Assembly (NCBI GenBank): GCA_023254445.1
Contig: JALRLN010000058.1
Span: forward strand, 1 to 8,162
Source of the DNA: Candidatus Poseidoniaceae archaeon
Lineage (GTDB): Archaea > Thermoplasmatota > Poseidoniia > Poseidoniales > Poseidoniaceae
DNA: 8,162 nucleotides
Direction of reading: 5' to 3'
Each line of letters opens with the position of its first letter. The first letter of the stretch is position 1. Position numbers and translations under genes: made by a program. Shown here in pieces: positions 1-5,517 of this stretch. The notes beneath the pieces are model-generated. The model did not search any database and was not told where the DNA came from. It worked only from the letters and a program-made list of their open reading frames with translations.

Positions 1-1581
1 CCACATGCCGTGCTTGCCTCGCTTCTTGGTGTGGGGTTGGCGGCGAAGGTGTGGGATGGGGGTTGGCCGACGGTGGCTTCGCTGCTCATGCTCCCAACCG
101 CCGTCACCATCCTCCTCGACGGCGAGCGCCCTGCGAGGGCACGGGTCGTGTTGGCCGTCGTTGCGGTGATGACCGTCCTCGTCCACCCCGCCGGTGCGTT
201 GCTTCTGGCCACCTTGCTCGCGGCGGACGTGATCGTTCCTGTGTCCTCGTTCGATGTCACCCGTCGTCGTCGGCTGCAGGTGCTGCTGCTCGTGCTGCTC
301 CCTGCAGGCTTCGTGTTGCGTGCCCTCGGCCCTTCGTCCATGGAGGACGGATGGCAAGGAGGCCTCGCGATGGTGCTTTGGGGTGGCGTTCTGCTGCCGT
401 TCGCCGCCTTCGCCGCCTCACGTTTGCGTCACGTTCGCGAGGCGAGCCTCCTTACAGTGTGGTTCGTGCTCGTGTGGGGCGTCAGCCTCGTGCAGGTGCT
501 TCCGGCATCGATGGTGGGCGGCGTTGTCCAAACGGTGGCGAACGCCACCTACGCGATGGCCCTCTATGCCTTCGTTGTCCCTGCTGCAGGTCTGATGGCT
601 CTCCACTGGTCTCCAACAACGCACTTTGCCGTCGAAGGTGTTCCTCGCCGCCCTTTCGTGTTGGGGGGCGATCCTCACCTTCCACCTCGGCTGGGGTCCA
701 TCCTGATCTTCGTCGTGTTCCTTGGGGCAGCCTTGGCCACGGCCATGGTCGCCCAGTTGTCGCACCACGATGAACTGCTTGCGGTGGATGCGGACGATTT
801 CGCCGTCGCAGACGCCCTGTCTGCGCTCGCTGGAGGTGCGCCAGTGCTTGTGGAGCAAGCACCCTGGGGTGAAGCCATGGCCTTGACGGGACTCAACACG
901 AGCACGGGTCCTGATGTCGGCGTGCACGACGGTCAACCTGCCCTGCACGCGCAGGCCATCCAAGCGGTGCTGACCGACAATGCCACGCGGCTGCGCGAAC
1001 TCGGCGTCGAGTGGGCCATCAGCAGCCCACGCGGCGCGCTTGGTTGGATGCTCGAGCGTTCTCCATGGTGGGAGGTGGTGCATACCTCCGGGGCCGCGCG
1101 TGCGTGGCACCTCCGGGAGACGCCAGATGCCGCCTTCGCAGGGACGGTCACCATCGATGGGTCATCGTGCGCTGCGGCAGAGGGCTGTTCCCTTCGTTCG
1201 GAGCCGTGGTCAGGGCAACGCTGGCAGGACCCCCACCTGCTTGGCCCAATGCGCGCCACCGTCGACGGCTCAGCCATGCTCCACCTCGAGGCTCCTCCGT
1301 CCGCGTCCCTGCCTGCATCGTATTCAGTGTGCTTGCACGTTGAACGGCTTGGTACGCTGAGCATCGCCGCCGTTGGGCTTGGCGACGCTGTTTTGGACCT
1401 TGCAGGGCCGGCTGGGCATGAACTCGTCTGCACCACGTCCTCGATGCCGTCCACCTTGGATGTCGAGGTCGAGGTTCGGGCTGCGCCTTGGGTGGACCCT
1501 TCCGCGGTGAGCGGACGAGGGGACCGGCTGATCGAGCACGGCGGTCTGCGTTTTCACGCCATCACGCTCCACCTCATCTAA
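1..1581 (+). CDS. Polytopic membrane protein with C-terminal extracytoplasmic domain, GT-C-like (5' truncated)
   Basis: The reading frame is open to the left edge (Pro-His-Ala precede the first possible GTG at position 10), so the true start is probably outside the window. Counting from that GTG, residues 1-250 hold about eight hydrophobic helices (roughly 1-12, 19-36, 45-59, 61-78, 89-106, 117-136, 147-164, 170-198 and 228-249, some perhaps merging). A hydrophilic part of about 270 residues follows and ends in beta-rich sequence. The short 'HP' after a helix (59-60) and the 'GGAPVLVEQAPWGEAMALTG' segment (275-294), then 'LRELGVEWAI', resemble the pattern in GT-C-fold membrane glycosyltransferases and their relatives, where a soluble domain follows the helices. 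Sequons such as N178-A-T and N296-T-S are present. The GT2 gene starts nine bases downstream, which fits a surface-glycan role. The catalytic loop expected near the N-terminus is not in view, so the enzyme class is inference. Polytopic membrane protein is certain; function is not. Confidence 0.7.
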   Translation, partial: PHAVLASLLGVGLAAKVWDGGWPTVASLLMLPTAVTILLDGERPARARVVLAVVAVMTVLVHPAGALLLATLLAADVIVPVSSFDVTRRRRLQVLLLVLLPAGFVLRALGPSSMEDGWQGGLAMVLWGGVLLPFAAFAASRLRHVREASLLTVWFVLVWGVSLVQVLPASMVGGVVQTVANATYAMALYAFVVPAAGLMALHWSPTTHFAVEGVPRRPFVLGGDPHLPPRLGSILIFVVFLGAALATAMVAQLSHHDELLAVDADDFAVADALSALAGGAPVLVEQAPWGEAMALTGLNTSTGPDVGVHDGQPALHAQAIQAVLTDNATRLRELGVEWAISSPRGALGWMLERSPWWEVVHTSGAARAWHLRETPDAAFAGTVTIDGSSCAAAEGCSLRSEPWSGQRWQDPHLLGPMRATVDGSAMLHLEAPPSASLPASYSVCLHVERLGTLSIAAVGLGDAVLDLAGPAGHELVCTTSSMPSTLDVEVEVRAAPWVDPSAVSGRGDRLIEHGGLRFHAITLHLI

Positions 1582-1590
1582 GCCGCAACG

Positions 1591-2316
1591 ATGATTCCTG
1601 ACGGGTCCGCACGCAGCACGATGAGGGTCCTGTTGGTGCTGCCGACCCTCGATGAGGAGGCGGGCTTGGCCTCCGTCCTCCACACGCTGCTGGAGGATGC
1701 TCGCTTCGACGCCTTCGACCTCGTGGTCGTGGACGGACGAAGCACCGACGGAACCGTGGCCGTGGCCGCCGCCTACGGCGTTGAGGTCGTGTTGCAGCAC
1801 GGGCAGGGCAAAGGTGCGGCCTTCCGGACGGCGGTCGACCTCTTCCTTGCAGGGACATGGGATGCCTTTGCGATGATCGATGCCGACGGCTCGTACCCCC
1901 CTGAGGCGTTGCTTCACATGGTGCCTTTGCTGAAAGAAGAAACGCTTGTAGTGGGCGACCGGCTTGGTGGTGTGCTCGAGGAGGGGGCGATGAGCCGGTT
2001 GAACCTGCTTGGCAACCTCGCGTTGAGCGGTGCGGCGTCGATCCTCAACGGCACGGACGCGGCCGATGTGTGCTCAGGATGCTGGGTGATGCGGCGCGAC
2101 CTCGTGCAGGACCTTCGCCTGAACAGCACGGGCTTTGAAATCGAGGCGGAGATCTTCTCTGCCTCGATTGCTGCTGGTCACCACCCCCGCTGGGTGCCAA
2201 TCCGCTACGAACGGCGCCGAGGCACGGCCAAACTGACGTCGGTGCTCGACGGTCTTCGCATCCTGCGAAAATTGGTGGTTCGTCGGCTCCTCATCGCGAC
2301 GAAAACCCGCCTGTGA
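1591..2316 (+). CDS. Family 2 glycosyltransferase, dolichyl-phosphate sugar synthase-like
   Basis: This 241-residue protein should transfer a sugar from a nucleotide donor, most likely to a polyprenyl (dolichyl) phosphate on the cytoplasmic face of the membrane. Visible GT2 marks are the N-terminal strand 'LLVLPTLDEEAGL' (residues 14-26), 'VVVDGRSTDGT' (45-55), 'GQGKGAA' (71-77), the metal/nucleotide-binding D97-A-D99 in 'MIDADGSYPPE', 'GFEIEAEI' (181-188) and the 'YERRRGTAKL' segment (206-215) that follows the catalytic core in this family. There is no C-terminal membrane helix pair, so it is the short, soluble type of DPM/DPG synthase, possibly tethered by its basic C-terminus (R231, R232, K238, R240). 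The family core usually begins at the residues after Met11, so ATG 1621 is a credible alternative start; neither has a clear Shine-Dalgarno motif. The preceding membrane protein gene ends nine bases upstream, suggesting co-transcription. The sugar cannot be told from sequence. Confidence 0.9.
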   Translation: MIPDGSARSTMRVLLVLPTLDEEAGLASVLHTLLEDARFDAFDLVVVDGRSTDGTVAVAAAYGVEVVLQHGQGKGAAFRTAVDLFLAGTWDAFAMIDADGSYPPEALLHMVPLLKEETLVVGDRLGGVLEEGAMSRLNLLGNLALSGAASILNGTDAADVCSGCWVMRRDLVQDLRLNSTGFEIEAEIFSASIAAGHHPRWVPIRYERRRGTAKLTSVLDGLRILRKLVVRRLLIATKTRL

Positions 2317-2356
2317 AGGGAGAAACGCCAAGTCGGGTGGGCCACGCCGTACGGTT

Positions 2357-3418
2357 GTGACCCGCCGCGTGGCCGTGCTCGGGGCTTCCGGGTTGGTTGG
2401 GCAGCGGCTTCAGCAGCGCTTGGTCCATCACCCCGAGTTCGAACTCGCTGCAGTGGTTGGTTCTCCACGTACGGCAGGCAAGCCCGTGAATGACCTTCCA
2501 TGGGGGCTCGAAGGGAGCGCCCCCGAGGTGGACCTCCCGCCGGTCCTGGACGCCTCGGACCCGTCGCTCGGGCATCACCTTCGTTCGCTCGGGGTCTCGT
2601 GGGCCTTTTCCGCCCTTCCGTCCGCGGTCGCGATGGGTTTGGAACCTGCCCTCGTTGAGGCAGGGCTGAACGTCTGTTCGAACGCCAGTGCCCACCGCCG
2701 TCGCCAAGGTGTGCCGTTGGTGGTCGGTGACCTGAACCCGGAACACCTTACCTTACACGCATCAGGCCCCCTTCACGCGTGCGCAACCAATTGCACGCTC
2801 ATCCCCCTGCTGTTTCCGTACGTGGCACTCGCAGATCGCTTCGGACCGCTTGACGTGACGGCGCAGAGCGAACAGGCACGCTCGGGAGCGGGCTATGCCC
2901 TGCTCCGTCGGCAGGTCCCGCTCACCGAGGCCATCCCGGGAGAGGCCGAGAAGACCGTGGCGGAACTGGGCTGGATCACCGGTGACCTGCGCGGCGCGTC
3001 CGTGCTCCCTTCAAAGCCGGCCGTTCGTCTGCAATGCCGTCGCGTCGACGCCGAAGAAGGCCACATGATCGATGCCACGTTCAGGTTCGAAACGGAGATC
3101 AACATTGACGAGGTCCGTGAGGCGTTGACGTCGTTCACCTCGCGACCTGAAGCGCAGGGCTGCCCAAGCGCCCCGTCTCGGCCCCTCATGGTCGTCGATG
3201 GGCCCGTCCGTCGGATGGACCACGTGTGGGCCAATGGCGATGCCTTCGACGTACCGTCCGATCCCGCCATGTCCTTGAGGTCCGGGATGGCTGTGGTGGT
3301 GGGCGACCTGAGGCAAACCGGCCCAAGGACGGTTCACCTTCGGGCCTTGTCGCACAACACCGTGCGGGGCGCGGCTGGCGGGGTGACCTTGCTGGCTGAG
3401 GTTGCGCTGCGCCGGTAA
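2357..3418 (+). CDS. asd: Aspartate-semialdehyde dehydrogenase (archaeal/fungal type)
   Basis: The enzyme reduces 4-aspartyl phosphate to aspartate semialdehyde with NADPH, the branch-point step towards lysine, threonine and methionine. The 353 residues have the usual length. An N-terminal Rossmann motif 'GASGLVG' (9-15) binds NADPH. The catalytic set seen across the family can be placed: nucleophile C146 in 'TNCT', Q173 before 'ARSGAGY', R229, and H236 in 'EEGH', seven residues after R229 as in other members. The C-terminal 'SHNTVRGAAGG' (332-342) is the family signature. Several normally conserved stretches are altered: 'TNCT' instead of the archaeal 'NPNCST', no 'NGVPS' after SGAGY, and 'GPVRRMDH' where 'RPQPRLDR' is usual, so this is a divergent member. 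The GTG start is chosen because it immediately precedes the Rossmann strand; a GTG four codons later is possible. No other amino-acid biosynthesis gene is beside it. Confidence 0.92.
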   Translation: MTRRVAVLGASGLVGQRLQQRLVHHPEFELAAVVGSPRTAGKPVNDLPWGLEGSAPEVDLPPVLDASDPSLGHHLRSLGVSWAFSALPSAVAMGLEPALVEAGLNVCSNASAHRRRQGVPLVVGDLNPEHLTLHASGPLHACATNCTLIPLLFPYVALADRFGPLDVTAQSEQARSGAGYALLRRQVPLTEAIPGEAEKTVAELGWITGDLRGASVLPSKPAVRLQCRRVDAEEGHMIDATFRFETEINIDEVREALTSFTSRPEAQGCPSAPSRPLMVVDGPVRRMDHVWANGDAFDVPSDPAMSLRSGMAVVVGDLRQTGPRTVHLRALSHNTVRGAAGGVTLLAEVALRR

Positions 3419-3419
3419 C

Positions 3420-3460
3420 GGTTCGTCGGAACCCCTTCATACCCTGCCGCAGAAGGGCAG
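3420..3460. other. Two small inverted repeats after asd
   Basis: The 53-base gap after asd contains GGTTC-GTCG-GAACC (3420-3433) and CTGCC-GCAGAAG-GGCAG (3444-3460), each a perfect 5-bp stem. They could affect 3'-end formation of asd or simply reflect GC-rich sequence. There is no T-run as in classical archaeal terminators. A weak AT-richer patch, TTCATA (3436-3441), lies about 31 bases before the next start and is too poor to call a TATA box. Confidence 0.25.
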
Positions 3461-3462
3461 CC

Positions 3463-3467
3463 GGTGA
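3463..3467 (+). promoter_or_regulatory. Ribosome binding site supporting the ATG at 3472
   Basis: GGTGA, complementary to the UCACC near the 3' end of 16S rRNA, sits four bases before the ATG at 3472. Most other starts in the window lack such a motif. It favours this ATG over the in-frame ATG at 3487, although the spacing is short. Confidence 0.45.
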
Positions 3468-3471
3468 GGGC

Positions 3472-4614
3472 ATGGGCGTCACGACAATGATCCCTGATGC
3501 GACCATTGGCCAACTTCGGTCCGAGGCGGTTGAACGATGGGGTGACATTTGGGACCCTGCCGCCACCCGGACCCGTGTCCTGATGATGATGCCCCGCAAA
3601 GAACGCAAGCTGTACGAGATGCACGGTGAGCTTGTCGAACACGGGCAACCGGTGGTCAGCATGTTTCATCGTCCTCGGGCTGAAGCCGTGCTGCTCGAGG
3701 AGCAGGGCCTGAATCCGCGGGATGCATCGTTTCTGTTCGTGGACCTTGCCTCCTCGGATTTGGGGCGGTGGCTCCAACATCTCGTCACCACCGAGGGGTG
3801 GCTTCGCAGCACCTTGGACCTGCATCCTGTTCCCTTTGAACTCGGACTGCCGACCCAGCGTCGATTTGAGGCCGAGCGCCTGCTGCTCTTCCGGCATCCC
3901 TCCCTGCCCAACATCGAGCGCTACCACCTTCCCTTCCCGCTTGACGTCCTGCCTGGGAAGGCGTACGTCAGCCTCCCTGCTCGAGCCGCAGCCGAACATG
4001 CAAGGCAGCAAGCCGAGGTCCTCGGCGTTGGCCGTCTGGAACGACCGGAGCCGGTGAGCGAAGCGCCCGTTCCAAATCCCGCTCCAGCACCCTCCGACGC
4101 CGAAGGTGAGGTGGCTGCGCAGGTCGTCGCGGCAGACAGCGACACCGTTCCCGTACCGCTGCCTGCGCACGACCCCGCCGAACGTGACGAGACCTTGCTG
4201 GAAAACGTCTCGCGCCGCGTGGACGAAGCCATCGAGGAGATGGTGGGTGCCGACGGCAAGGCGGACGCGGACCCGTTGATCGATGCTCCTACCCTCGAGG
4301 TGCCCCTCCCGAGCACCGAAGCGGAGGGCGATGCCTCCCCGTCCCCGCCAACGAGCGATGATGCGCCAACGGCGCCAACGGACAACGCTGACACGCCAAC
4401 GCACGAGGACGTGAGCCTGCCTGCTGCCGAGGAGGACGACATGCCCGCCGTTGAGCGGGAATTCCGAGACCTTGTGACCGAACTGATGGCGGCGGGTGTG
4501 GAGCCTGGTGCCATGATGGACGACCCGCGTTGGGAAGACCTCAACGAGCGTGCCGTTGCCGCCGGCGTGGACTCCTGGGGCATCTTCGTGGGCATGATGG
4601 AGCAGCAAGGTTGA
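3472..4614 (+). CDS. Hypothetical protein with N-terminal domain, acidic Pro/Thr linker and conserved-looking C-terminal helical segment
   Basis: I do not recognise this 380-residue protein. It appears to have three parts. Residues 1-185 look like a folded, cytosolic domain: 'TRVLMMMPRKERKLYEMHGE' (33-52), a hydrophobic strand 'SFLFVDLAS' (86-94), W100 and W110, and 'FPLDVLPGKAYVSLPA' (155-170). Residues 190-325 are low complexity, rich in Pro, Ala, Asp, Glu and Thr, and strongly acidic, with one possible helix at about 239-259. Residues 326-380 are again ordered: 'EREFRDLVTELMAAGVEPGA' (328-347), then 'DPRWEDLNERAVAAGVDSWG' (351-370), a helical segment that could be a protein-binding module. 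No signal peptide, membrane helix, cysteine cluster or nucleotide-binding motif is visible. A Shine-Dalgarno-like GGTGA precedes the chosen start. The compositional linker and frame-preserving repeats argue that the frame is truly coding despite a long antisense open frame. It lies between asd and the RNA-modification block, and neither side reveals its role. Confidence 0.8.
   Translation: MGVTTMIPDATIGQLRSEAVERWGDIWDPAATRTRVLMMMPRKERKLYEMHGELVEHGQPVVSMFHRPRAEAVLLEEQGLNPRDASFLFVDLASSDLGRWLQHLVTTEGWLRSTLDLHPVPFELGLPTQRRFEAERLLLFRHPSLPNIERYHLPFPLDVLPGKAYVSLPARAAAEHARQQAEVLGVGRLERPEPVSEAPVPNPAPAPSDAEGEVAAQVVAADSDTVPVPLPAHDPAERDETLLENVSRRVDEAIEEMVGADGKADADPLIDAPTLEVPLPSTEAEGDASPSPPTSDDAPTAPTDNADTPTHEDVSLPAAEEDDMPAVEREFRDLVTELMAAGVEPGAMMDDPRWEDLNERAVAAGVDSWGIFVGMMEQQG
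4346..4401 (+). repeat. Four copies of CGCCAACG in the linker of the 3472-4614 gene
   Basis: Exact copies start at 4346, 4364, 4373 and 4394, at spacings of 18, 9 and 21 bases, all multiples of three. Each encodes a Pro-Thr pair (PTS, APT, APT, TPT), so the repeat is in frame and belongs to the Pro/Thr-rich disordered linker. It probably grew by slippage under coding constraint. Confidence 0.7.
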
Positions 4615-4645
4615 AGCGGGTCACCCAGACCTTGGGGCGGTCGCC

Positions 4646-4825
4646 ATGGGGTTCTGTATCGCGTGCGGGCAACAGCACGCAGAAGGCATTCGATTCTGCC
4701 GTTTCTGTGGAACCCAGCAACCCGGTGAGCAACTCATGGCGCAACTTCGCGCCGAGGCGGAGCAGATTCGCATCGCCCTCACTCAGGTTCAACCTCACCA
4801 TCCAGGCCAGCCGCGAACCTGGTGA
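4646..4825 (+). CDS. Small zinc-ribbon protein (59 aa)
   Basis: A 59-codon frame begins ATG-GGG-TTC-TGT and encodes 'MGFCIACGQQ' followed by 'FCRFCG' (17-22). The four cysteines C4, C7, C18 and C21 form two CxxCG knuckles ten residues apart, the standard short zinc-ribbon arrangement. Residues 27-46 ('GEQLMAQLRAEAEQIRIALT') look like an amphipathic helix, and the tail is Pro/His-rich. Its stop codon shares four bases (GTGA, 4822-4825) with the start of the METTL5-like methyltransferase gene. The paired knuckles plus this exact overlap are the reasons to believe such a short gene. No Shine-Dalgarno motif is visible. Other small zinc ribbons act as RNA-, DNA- or protein-binding adaptors; a partner role with the downstream methyltransferase is inference. 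It does not look like Trm112, which has a different cysteine layout and a longer core. Confidence 0.75.
   Translation: MGFCIACGQQHAEGIRFCRFCGTQQPGEQLMAQLRAEAEQIRIALTQVQPHHPGQPRTW
4822..4825 (+). promoter_or_regulatory. GTGA stop/start overlap (translational coupling)
   Basis: The TGA of the zinc-ribbon gene and the GTG of the methyltransferase gene share four bases. With no Shine-Dalgarno motif before the GTG, re-initiation by the terminating ribosome is the likely way the second gene is translated, which would tie the amounts of the two proteins together. Confidence 0.6.
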
Positions 4826-5442
4826 GGCCCGTGCGGCTGAGGCACCTCGCCATGGCGCTCTCGTCGCTCGAACCACATCCACAGCACGACGACGCCCTCG
4901 AGCAATACGCCACGGAAGGGGACCTTGCAGCGCAATGGCTGCTTGCCATGCACGGGTATGGCGACCTGCACGAGCATCACGTGGTGGACGTCGGTGCCGG
5001 AAACGGCATCCTCGGGCTTGGGGCCATGCTGCTCGGCGCCACCTCAGCAGTGCTGATCGATGCCGACGAGGCGGTGTGCGCGGTCGCAGAAACGAACGCC
5101 ACAGCCCTTGGCGTTGGAGCGTCGGTCCTCCACCGCCATGTGACGACCGCTCAGGACCTGTCGGCCGAGGCGGGGTGCACGGTGGTGGCCAATCCCCCTT
5201 GGGGCGTCCGCACCACCGGGGCAGACCGGCCGGTGCTCAACGCCATCTTTGGGTGCACCGCGTCCGTTGTTCACCTCATGCACCACGCCGACGCGGGGCA
5301 TGTCGAGGCCTTGGCGCAGGGCGCAGGGTGGGCCTCGGAGGAGGTGCTTCGAGCGACCTTTCGGCTCCCACCTGTGCACGCACACCAGCGCAGCGGACGT
5401 CGCTCCACCGAGGTGGTCTGCCGCCGTTTTGTCCGACGTTGA
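4822..5442 (+). CDS. METTL5-like RNA N6-adenine methyltransferase
   Basis: This 206-residue class I SAM-dependent methyltransferase closely follows the METTL5 family (COG2263-type predicted RNA methylases), which in humans makes one m6A in 18S rRNA. The N-terminus 'MRPVRLRHLAMALSSLE' and then 'LEQYAT' (26-31) line up with the METTL5 N-terminus and its LEQYxT motif, which supports the GTG start over the ATG at 4852. SAM-binding motif I is 'DVGAGNGILGLGAMLLGA' (56-73), the acidic ribose-binding residue is D80 in 'LIDAD', and the catalytic motif is N124-P-P-W127 with the following 'GV' (METTL5 has NPPFGT). The C-terminal 'HAHQRSGRRSTEVVCRRF' (186-203) matches the family's closing strand region. 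The expected substrate is an adenine in small-subunit rRNA, but the position cannot be read from sequence. It is coupled to a zinc-ribbon gene upstream and lies 75 bases before csl4. Confidence 0.9.
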   Translation: MRPVRLRHLAMALSSLEPHPQHDDALEQYATEGDLAAQWLLAMHGYGDLHEHHVVDVGAGNGILGLGAMLLGATSAVLIDADEAVCAVAETNATALGVGASVLHRHVTTAQDLSAEAGCTVVANPPWGVRTTGADRPVLNAIFGCTASVVHLMHHADAGHVEALAQGAGWASEEVLRATFRLPPVHAHQRSGRRSTEVVCRRFVRR

Positions 5443-5464
5443 TGCCGACAGGCGCATTGAAAAG

Positions 5465-5485
5465 GAGGCTGCGAGAGGCAGCCTT
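5465..5485 (+). promoter_or_regulatory. Hairpin between the methyltransferase and csl4-RRM genes
   Basis: AGGCTGC (5466-5472), loop GAGAG, GCAGCCT (5478-5484) forms a perfect 7-bp stem, extendable by one G-U pair, in the only gap here longer than 55 bases. A GGAGG (5464-5468) runs into the 5' arm but is about 50 bases from the csl4 ATG and has no start codon at working distance. The short A-rich patch ATTGAAAAGG (5456-5465) just before it is a weak promoter-element candidate. The hairpin may be a leader structure or a transcript end. Confidence 0.4.
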
Positions 5486-5517
5486 GCAGCACCCTCCGTG
5501 CCGCACGACGTGATACC

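Noticed and set aside
3334..4608. A 424-codon open frame on the minus strand opposite the hypothetical protein gene
   Set aside because: It is His/Arg/Gly-rich with no domain pattern and mirrors a GC-rich coding strand. The plus frame has a ribosome site, in-frame repeats and sensible domain layout.
4646..4825. Identification of the zinc-ribbon microprotein as Trm112
   Set aside because: The early CxxC pair is followed by a second pair only ten residues later, and there is no Trm112-like hydrophobic core or C-terminal strand; only the analogy of a small zinc partner remains.
5464..5468. GGAGG as the ribosome binding site of csl4-RRM
   Set aside because: It is about 50 bases from the ATG at 5518, lies partly in a hairpin stem, and no start codon at a working distance opens a frame beyond a few codons.
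4530..5513. A 327-codon plus-strand frame overlapping the zinc-ribbon and methyltransferase genes
   Set aside because: Arg/Pro/His-rich out-of-frame translation. The same bases encode a zinc ribbon and a METTL5-like enzyme in other frames.
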